From Quisquiliibacterium sp. (GTDB lineage Bacteria; Pseudomonadota; Gammaproteobacteria; Burkholderiales; Burkholderiaceae_E): a stretch of 11,478 nt of DNA. Location of the stretch: contig JAURMJ010000341.1 of assembly GCA_030830765.1 (NCBI GenBank), positions 1-11,478 of the forward strand, given 5' to 3'. Position numbers and translations under genes: made by a program. The notes under the pieces are model-generated. The model ran no database searches. It had not been told where the DNA came from and saw only the letters and a list, made by a program, of their open reading frames with translations. Positions 6,053 to 11,478 of this stretch are shown piece by piece; the stretch's first letter is position 1; each line of letters opens with the position of its first letter.

Positions 6053-7444
6053 TCAGAAGAATCGAACCCCGACCTGGAACAGTTTCTCGACTTTGGCAAT
6101 CGAGCTCTTGTTCTCAAGGAACATGATCACATGGTCGTCTGGCGCAATCACCGTATCGTGGTGCGCAATCAGCACCTCGGGTTTACCTGCCTCGCTTTCA
6201 CGCACAATCGCACCGATCGTTGCACCGCGCGGCAGTTCAAGCTCCTCGATGCGGCGCCCGACCACCTGCGAAGAGCGCGAATCGCCGTGCGCGATCAGCT
6301 CGATTGCTTCGGCAGCACCACGACGCAATGAGTGCACCGCCCCGACATCGCCGCGCCGCACATGGGCCAACAGCTGACCGATCGTTGTCTGGGCGGGCAC
6401 GATTGCGATGTCGATATTGCTGCCCAGCATCAGCTCGGCGTAGGCCTTGCGATTGATCAGTGCAATGACCCGACGGGCTCCCATCCGGCGAGCCAGCATG
6501 CAGGCCATGATGTTGTTCTCGTCATCATCGGTCAGCGCGATGAACAGGTCCATGTCGCCGACCCCTTCCTCGGCAAGCATCTCCTCGTCGGTCGAATCAC
6601 CGTTCAAGACCAACGTGGAAGACGGCAACTGGCTGGCCAGATACTCGCAACGCCGGGAGCGGGACTCAATCAGCTTGACCTCGTAGCGGCCGCCCAGCGC
6701 ACGGGCCAAACGCAAGCCAATATTGCCACCCCCTGCGATCATGATCCTGCGCACCGGCTTGTCCATGCGTCGCAAGTCCGCCAGCGCTGTCCGGATGTGT
6801 TCGGATGCAGCCAGCAGGAAGACTTCATCACCATCCTGAATGCGGGTGTCGCCATCCGGCGTGATCGAACGGTCATCGCGGAAAATCGCAACGATCCGCA
6901 TGTCGACCTTCGGATGATATTTGCGCAACTCACTGATCGGATGCTCGACCAGCGCACCTCCTGCATAGGCTCGGACCGCGATCAGACTTGCGCTGCCGCT
7001 GGCGAACTCGAGCACCTGCAGCGCTTCGGGAAACTCGATCAGCTTGAAGATGTAGTCACAGACCGTCTGCTCGGGACAGATGATGTGATCGACATAAAAG
7101 CCACCCTCGCCGGTAATCTCCGGATGGTCCTGAAACTCTGGTGCACGAACCCTGGCGATGCGTCGCGGCACGTTGAAGACGCGAGCAGCAATCTGGCAGG
7201 CCACCATATTGGTCTCGTCGCGGGCTGCGGTGGCGATCAGCATGTCAGCATCTTCGGCGCCTGCTTGCTGGAGCACAGTCGGATGCGTCGCGTTTCCGGT
7301 CACTGTGCGCAGATCCAGCCGGTCCTGCAACTGCGCAAGACGGTCAGGGTCGGTATCGACAACCGTAATGTCGTTCGCCTCTGAAACCAGACTTTCAGCG
7401 ACGGACTCGCCGACACGGCCGGCGCCCAGGATGATGATCCTCAC
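6053..7444 (-). CDS. trkA: Trk potassium uptake regulatory subunit TrkA
   Basis: A 463-residue cytoplasmic, peripheral membrane protein that binds NAD(H) and gates TrkH. It has the normal duplicated layout: RCK-N with GAGRVG (7-12) and the acidic VVDTD (28-32); RCK-C ending in an EVFLLA strand (about 207-212); a second Rossmann fold with AGGGNIG (237-243) and LIES (258-261); and a second RCK-C to the end. DETNM (76-80) and DDENNIMAC (307-315) are the paired helix motifs usual in TrkA. Start is GTG at 7442-7444, chosen because the first strand MRIIILGAGRVG follows directly. There is no good Shine-Dalgarno site in the 15-base gap after the response-regulator gene, so translation may be coupled to it. 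In enterobacteria trkA sits beside rsmB; here three genes separate them. Confidence 0.97.
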   Translation of the reverse strand: MRIIILGAGRVGESVAESLVSEANDITVVDTDPDRLAQLQDRLDLRTVTGNATHPTVLQQAGAEDADMLIATAARDETNMVACQIAARVFNVPRRIARVRAPEFQDHPEITGEGGFYVDHIICPEQTVCDYIFKLIEFPEALQVLEFASGSASLIAVRAYAGGALVEHPISELRKYHPKVDMRIVAIFRDDRSITPDGDTRIQDGDEVFLLAASEHIRTALADLRRMDKPVRRIMIAGGGNIGLRLARALGGRYEVKLIESRSRRCEYLASQLPSSTLVLNGDSTDEEMLAEEGVGDMDLFIALTDDDENNIMACMLARRMGARRVIALINRKAYAELMLGSNIDIAIVPAQTTIGQLLAHVRRGDVGAVHSLRRGAAEAIELIAHGDSRSSQVVGRRIEELELPRGATIGAIVRESEAGKPEVLIAHHDTVIAPDDHVIMFLENKSSIAKVEKLFQVGVRFF

Positions 7445-7459
7445 GATGTTGCCCGGGGA

Positions 7460-8248
7460 TCAGTTGCCGGAGGCCTTGCGATAGGCACCACGCGACAGAT
7501 CAATCCCCAGCTGCTTGAGCTTGCGGTACAGATGCGTGCGCTCCAGGCCGGTCTTTTCCGCAACGCGGGTCATGCTGCCATTCTCGCGTGAAAGATGATG
7601 CTCGAAATAAGCGCGCTCAAACGCGTCGCGTGCCTCGCGCAGCGGCAGATCCAGAGCCAATTCACGCAGTGCACCGTTGCGTTGGGTGTCATCAGAGGAC
7701 ACAAATGACGTTGCAACTGCAATGAATCCATCGGTTGCAGCCGTCGACACCAAGGGCTCGCTGCTGCGCAACTCGGCCGGGGCAAAGGCATCCGCAGGGC
7801 TGGAACCGGACGGATGCGCACCAGAGAACGAAGAGGTCGGGAGCGGTGCCGACACAGCGGACCGTTGCAATGCCTGCGGCATCCTGGCCCGGGCAAGTCC
7901 TTGTTCAACTGCCTTGAGCAGCTTTTGCAGGGCAATCGGCTTTTCCAGGAAATCGAGCGCGCCAATCCGTGTCGCCTCGACCGCCGTATCAATCGTCGCA
8001 TGCCCCGACATCATGATCACGGGCATCGTCAGCTTGCCCGCGGAAACCCACTCCTTGAGCAGGGTCACCCCGTCGGTATCCGGCATCCAGATATCGAGCA
8101 GGACCAGATCAAGCGGGTTTTCCTCGCGCAGCTTGCGTGCCTGGGCAGCACAGTCGGCAAGCAACACCGAATGCCCCTCGTCGCCGAGAATCTCCGAGAG
8201 CAATTCCCGGATACCGATCTCGTCGTCTACTACCAAAATTTCAGCCAT
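7460..8248 (-). CDS. NtrX-like response regulator lacking the AAA+ domain
   Basis: 262 residues: a receiver domain (1-120), a Ser/Ala/Pro-rich linker (about 125-195), and a Fis-type helix-turn-helix at the C-terminus. Receiver residues are intact: acidic pair Asp8-Asp9, phospho-acceptor Asp52 in LLDIWMPDTDG, the Ser81 switch in MSGHA, and Lys103 in LEKP. The C-terminal LREARDAFERAYFEHHL (203-219) plus MTRVAEKTGLERTHLYRKL (226-244) is the NtrC/NtrX DNA-binding block. The central sigma-54-interacting ATPase domain of about 240 residues (GAFTGA and Walker motifs) is absent, so this regulator should not activate sigma-54 promoters and probably acts as a repressor or a sigma-70-type regulator. Its start lies inside the kinase gene (8-base overlap), which marks it as that kinase's partner. 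Such short forms may be usual in this bacterial group; I cannot check here. Confidence 0.9.
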   Translation of the reverse strand: MAEILVVDDEIGIRELLSEILGDEGHSVLLADCAAQARKLREENPLDLVLLDIWMPDTDGVTLLKEWVSAGKLTMPVIMMSGHATIDTAVEATRIGALDFLEKPIALQKLLKAVEQGLARARMPQALQRSAVSAPLPTSSFSGAHPSGSSPADAFAPAELRSSEPLVSTAATDGFIAVATSFVSSDDTQRNGALRELALDLPLREARDAFERAYFEHHLSRENGSMTRVAEKTGLERTHLYRKLKQLGIDLSRGAYRKASGN

Positions 8249-10568
8249 CGGACTGTTCGCGACCCTGTGCAGCGGATTTCAGGGATGGATTGTCCACGGA
8301 TTTTGCCAAATTCGTAAATAGGATTGAAATCTGTGCCCCAATCACAGCCCCTTCGGGGTCCAGACGATTGCCCAGATCGATGCGTGCACCGTGGTCATCG
8401 ACGATTTTTCTCACGATTGCGAGACCCAGCCCGGTTCCCTTCGCCTTGCTCGTCACATACGGCTCGAAAGCCCGGGCCAGCATTGCCTGGCCAAAGCCGC
8501 TGCCGTTGTCGCTGACGCGCAGCCGCACCGCCGGCTTACCGTCGGCCATCGGCCGGATCGCAGTGCTGACCGAGATTTCCGGGTGCTCAGTCTTCTCGGC
8601 AGCCTCCAGTGCATTCTTGAGCAGGTTATGCACTACCTGCCGCAACTGGGTCGCATCACCGAGCACCAGCGGCAGCGGGTGGGCAAGCTCAAGGCGCACA
8701 TCGGCATTGGCCGCGGCCATCGAATAAAGGCGCAGCACATCTTCGATCAGCGCGTTCAGATTCAACGGTTCGAGCCGCGCCGTCGGCAGGCGCGCATAGT
8801 TGCGAAACTCATCAACCATCGCTTTGAGCGCAGCCACCTGATTAACGATTGTTCTGGAATGCTTATCCAGCAGCTCGGCATCGGGTCCCGCCAGTTTGTC
8901 GTGCAGCTTCAGGCGCATCCGCTCAGCGGCCAGTTGGATCGGCGTCAGCGGATTGGTGATCTCGTGGGCCAACCGGCGCGCAACCTCGCTCCAGGCGACC
9001 GCGCGCTGCGCCGAAATCACTTCACTGATGTCGTCAAACACGATCACGTAACCAGCGCCCCGACCCGGCAACACAGAGCCGCGCGCAAGCAGGGTCTGCT
9101 CGACCGGTGCAGGTCCTGCGACCGCACTCGGTCCCGCAGCGGATTCATCCGCCTGCCGAATCCGGGCCAGCGAGAACTGACGCTGCCAGCTGGCCGCGTC
9201 TGCCGCGTCCTGCTCGACAAACGCAGCCCGGATCGGATCGCCCAAACTGCCCATCCGCGGCAGCTCATCAAGCGCTTGGCCAACGTGCTGGGCCAGGGTC
9301 TCGCCAACGATCCGGTCAGCCCCCGGGTTGGCCAGCGTCAACCGCCAGTCGGCGTCCAACACCATGACGCCGGCATCCAGATTGGACAGCACGCTCTGCA
9401 GCCGGGCATTGGCGCCTTCAAGGGCACGCTGATTGCGCTTAACGGCTGCCTGGGCGTCCTGCAACTGCGAGGTCATTGCATTGAACGACCGGGTCAGCAC
9501 GCCAAGCTCGTCTCGCCCGGTGTAATCCTTGAGTTGTCTGAAGTCGCCTTCAGCGAGCGATCGCGTCGCCGCAGCCAGATCGGCCAGTGGCCCGACCAGC
9601 CAGCCGGCGAGCAGGAAGGCTCCCGCGATCGCGGCAAACAGCGTCAGCAGGAAAGTCAGCGTCAAGGTGGTCCGAAATAACCGCTTCAGACCCGAGCGCG
9701 CCAAAGACAGCTCCTGGAAGTCGCGATACCCCTGCTGGACGGCATCGGCATTATCTTCAAGAGCCGAGGGCACAGCTGCAACCAGTTGCAGGAACCGGCT
9801 CTCCTCAAGCAACTGACCTGACGAACCGACCGGAACGATCACACGGATCCGCAGACCGGTGCTGCGGGTACTGGCATCGCCCTCGACACGCCCATATTTG
9901 CGGGTCAGTCGCGCCTGTCGCAACGCCTCGGCGGGTGGCAGTTCGGGAACAAGCTGTGTGAGACGGCTTGAACTGGCTGCGAGAATTCGACCCGAGCCGG
10001 TCACCACGAGCGCTTCGGCAACCCGGGCCTGATCACGCATCCTTGAAAGCACGCTCGGCAGCATTGCAGGCGACGAATCCGCCAGCTCGGTCGCCATGAC
10101 CGAGGCCTTTTGCGTCAGGTCGTCCAGTTGTGCGTCGAGCGACGCACGCGCAAGACTTAGACCCGAGTCGAGCGCGCGCTCAAGCGGCACATCAAACCAA
10201 GACTCGATTGAGCGTCCGACAAACTGGACCGACACGATAAACACCAGCACCACCGGCACCACGGTCATCAGAATGAAGGAGACGGCCATGCGGGCCATCA
10301 GCCGTGTCCCGAACAACCCGCGCCGGTATCGGATCACGAGCCGGCGCACCAGTTCAAGCACCAGTCCCAGGATCACGACGCCGATACCGATCGTGATCCA
10401 CAGCAGCACCGGGTAGTGGCGTTCAAACAGCCGCGTATTGCCACTGGCGGTCGCCAGCAGCACCAGCAGTACAACCGCGATCGCAACCGAAAAGATCAGC
10501 GAAACGCGCAGCGCCCGCGTGATCGCCCGGCGATCGCGATCTAGGGGTTGAACCGAACCGGCGTCCAT
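8241..10568 (-). CDS. NtrY-like membrane sensor histidine kinase
   Basis: 775 residues. N-terminal membrane helices at about 22-42, 53-75 and 92-117; a periplasmic sensor region of roughly 180 residues; a fourth helix at about 300-325; HAMP (about 325-375); and a PAS domain (about 385-515) containing an Ala/Gly/Pro-rich insert near 475-490. The HisKA domain has the phospho-acceptor His535 in RRLAHEITNPLTPIQLAAER. The ATPase domain has the N box HNLLKNALEA (Asn648), the G1 box DNGSG (687-691) and the G2 box GTGLGLA (711-717). The order matches NtrY, the kinase of the NtrYX pair linked to nitrogen, redox or envelope signals in other proteobacteria; the signal here is unknown. The ATG start overlaps the DUF4390 gene by 28 bases with only a weak ribosome site. 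The response regulator follows with an 8-base overlap. Confidence 0.93.
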   Translation of the reverse strand: MDAGSVQPLDRDRRAITRALRVSLIFSVAIAVVLLVLLATASGNTRLFERHYPVLLWITIGIGVVILGLVLELVRRLVIRYRRGLFGTRLMARMAVSFILMTVVPVVLVFIVSVQFVGRSIESWFDVPLERALDSGLSLARASLDAQLDDLTQKASVMATELADSSPAMLPSVLSRMRDQARVAEALVVTGSGRILAASSSRLTQLVPELPPAEALRQARLTRKYGRVEGDASTRSTGLRIRVIVPVGSSGQLLEESRFLQLVAAVPSALEDNADAVQQGYRDFQELSLARSGLKRLFRTTLTLTFLLTLFAAIAGAFLLAGWLVGPLADLAAATRSLAEGDFRQLKDYTGRDELGVLTRSFNAMTSQLQDAQAAVKRNQRALEGANARLQSVLSNLDAGVMVLDADWRLTLANPGADRIVGETLAQHVGQALDELPRMGSLGDPIRAAFVEQDAADAASWQRQFSLARIRQADESAAGPSAVAGPAPVEQTLLARGSVLPGRGAGYVIVFDDISEVISAQRAVAWSEVARRLAHEITNPLTPIQLAAERMRLKLHDKLAGPDAELLDKHSRTIVNQVAALKAMVDEFRNYARLPTARLEPLNLNALIEDVLRLYSMAAANADVRLELAHPLPLVLGDATQLRQVVHNLLKNALEAAEKTEHPEISVSTAIRPMADGKPAVRLRVSDNGSGFGQAMLARAFEPYVTSKAKGTGLGLAIVRKIVDDHGARIDLGNRLDPEGAVIGAQISILFTNLAKSVDNPSLKSAAQGREQSDG

Positions 10569-11116
10569 TCGGACTTCAGATTCCAGTCGCGGCTGGTAAT
10601 GGCATTGACCTGGAAGGGCTTGGTCAGCAATGAAGTGTCCAGACGGACCCTGATCCTGGGTTCATATTGAATTCCGGGCTGCATCAGGCCGATGTCCATA
10701 ACCCGCCAGTCACGCATCTTTGCGAAGGCTGCAAGCGCTTCAGTCAGCGTGTCAAAGGAGCGCGACGCGCCCTCAAGTGTGACCCGGTATTCACGGGTCA
10801 GCGCGTGAAAGCTGACCCGGTAGGTGCGGCTTGCTTCGACCGTACGTTCATCAAGCCAGTACCAGCGTGGACGCAGCAGTTCGAAGTCCATGGTGAATGG
10901 CAATGCGACCCCCCGATTGACCGCCTCACGAAGATACTCGGGTAGATCCAGCGTGATGTCTGCGGAAAGCACCCAACCTGCGACCGAAGCTGATCGCTGC
11001 AACTGGGCGGCGCGAATCCCGATGGCGTCGGCAGCCTGCGCCGGCGCTGGAACGACCCATAAGACCGCCCAGCAAAGCCCCATCAGGAAAAGCGCCCGGA
11101 GACGGCTGGCAATCAC
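10541..11116 (-). CDS. DUF4390 family exported protein
   Basis: A 191-residue protein of unknown function. The N-terminus looks like a signal peptide: basic start (Arg5, Arg7), hydrophobic core LFLMGLCWAVLWVV (9-22), and a likely cleavage after AQA at 26-28, so the mature protein would be periplasmic. The rest is predicted to be mostly beta strand, with DFELLRPRWYWLDE (77-90) and TREYRVTLEG (112-121), blocks I recognise from DUF4390, a family found next to NtrY-like kinases in betaproteobacteria. The GTG start at 11114-11116 overlaps the rsmB stop (GTGA). An internal ATG at residue 12 is a possible later start, but it would remove the basic n-region. Its place before a kinase with a large periplasmic domain makes a sensory partner role plausible, but this is only inference. 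Confidence 0.85.
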   Translation of the reverse strand: MIASRLRALFLMGLCWAVLWVVPAPAQAADAIGIRAAQLQRSASVAGWVLSADITLDLPEYLREAVNRGVALPFTMDFELLRPRWYWLDERTVEASRTYRVSFHALTREYRVTLEGASRSFDTLTEALAAFAKMRDWRVMDIGLMQPGIQYEPRIRVRLDTSLLTKPFQVNAITSRDWNLKSEWTPVRFNP

Positions 11117-11478
11117 GGGCGTTTTCTGATCAGTGCGTAAAAAAATCCATCATGGTCACGCAGTGCACCCGCACAAGGAAGCAACTGCTCGACCGGACTG
11201 TCCTGCTCCTCACCGAACCAGCGCCAGTGAACAGGAAGGCGCTCGGCATCAGGGTGCTGCGGCAAGAAGCGACGCAACACCTCGCTGCCCTCGGCATTGA
11301 AAACCGAACAGGTGGCATAAAGCAATTTACCACCCGGTTCCAGCAGCGGCCAAAGCGCCGCCAGCAATTTCGACTGCAGCGCTGAAAGTGTCGCGATATC
11401 ACTACGGCGCCTCAGCCAACGGATCTCGGGGTGTCGGCGCAGGATGCCGGACGCTGAGCAGGGCGCATCCAGCAGGAT
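11113..11478 (-). CDS. rsmB: 16S rRNA (cytosine-967-C5)-methyltransferase RsmB, C-terminal part
   Basis: The last 121 residues of RsmB, which methylates C967 of 16S rRNA using S-adenosylmethionine; the 5' part lies beyond the right edge. Seen: motif IV DAPCSASG, with its Cys at residue 7 of the visible part, RRHPEIRWLRR (14-24), and motif VI LYATCSVFNAEG with the catalytic Cys57. The two-cysteine pair is the hallmark of RNA m5C methyltransferases. The C-terminal end LLPCAGALRDHDGFFYALIRK is normal for RsmB, so no truncation is seen on this side. It is the most upstream gene visible in the run; the promoter must be outside the window. Confidence 0.95.
   Translation of the reverse strand: MLLDAPCSASGILRRHPEIRWLRRRSDIATLSALQSKLLAALWPLLEPGGKLLYATCSVFNAEGSEVLRRFLPQHPDAERLPVHWRWFGEEQDSPVEQLLPCAGALRDHDGFFYALIRKRP

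Noticed and set aside
6332..7384. Plus-strand open frame of 350 codons antisense to trkA
   Set aside because: It lies fully inside trkA, has no recognisable motif and low-plausibility composition; a shadow frame.
8391..9680. Long open frame on the plus strand (429 codons) antisense to the kinase gene
   Set aside because: The opposite strand encodes an unmistakable histidine kinase. The antisense translation is rich in Arg, Gln and His with no domain, as expected for a shadow frame in GC-rich DNA.
1..11478. Mobile elements, CRISPR arrays, tRNA or rRNA genes, toxin-antitoxin or defence genes
   Set aside because: I looked for direct-repeat arrays, transposase motifs, cloverleaf-like segments and typical defence domains and found none; genes are tightly packed and resemble core chromosome.

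Overview
The window looks like a chromosomal, fairly GC-rich (roughly 60%, by eye) stretch from a betaproteobacterium, most likely Burkholderiales or a close relative. Two small families typical of that group, DUF4390 and DUF3567, are present. The gene order rsmB - DUF4390 - NtrY-like kinase - NtrX-like regulator - trkA - trkH is, from memory, a betaproteobacterial arrangement. I see no insertion sequence, CRISPR array, tRNA, rRNA or phage gene, and no gene-free stretch over 100 bases.

Right two thirds (3646-11478, minus strand): a very compact run of seven genes with junctions from a 28-base overlap to a 15-base gap. In transcription order: the 3' part of rsmB (16S rRNA m5C methyltransferase), an exported DUF4390 protein, a 775-residue NtrY-like membrane histidine kinase, a short NtrX-like response regulator (receiver plus Fis-type helix-turn-helix, without the AAA+ sigma-54 domain), trkA and trkH (potassium uptake gating subunit and channel), and a divergent CobW/COG0523-like protein. 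The last keeps the CxCC metal motif but appears to have lost the GTP-binding motifs. Two junctions are 4-base GTGA start/stop overlaps, so translational coupling is likely. The layout ties a membrane-sensing two-component system to potassium uptake.

Middle (3320-3568, minus strand): a DUF3567 gene with its own likely promoter and a strong Shine-Dalgarno site. It meets the rhodanese gene tail to tail with only 2 bases between stop codons, and a 9-bp hairpin lies inside its 3' end.

Left part (753-3317, plus strand): three genes in a row with short gaps. They encode a putative Na+/H+ antiporter of about ten membrane segments (GTG start), an alpha/beta hydrolase of the 3-oxoadipate enol-lactonase type with an intact Ser-Asp-His triad, and a single-domain rhodanese with an intact catalytic cysteine. 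At the left edge a PhzS-like FAD monooxygenase runs the opposite way and is cut by the window end. It shares an 82-base divergent promoter region with the antiporter gene.

Most of this is ordinary core genome. The item most worth following up is the degenerate COG0523-like protein at the end of the trk operon, followed by the shortened NtrX. I found no clear evidence of a wholly new multi-gene system.
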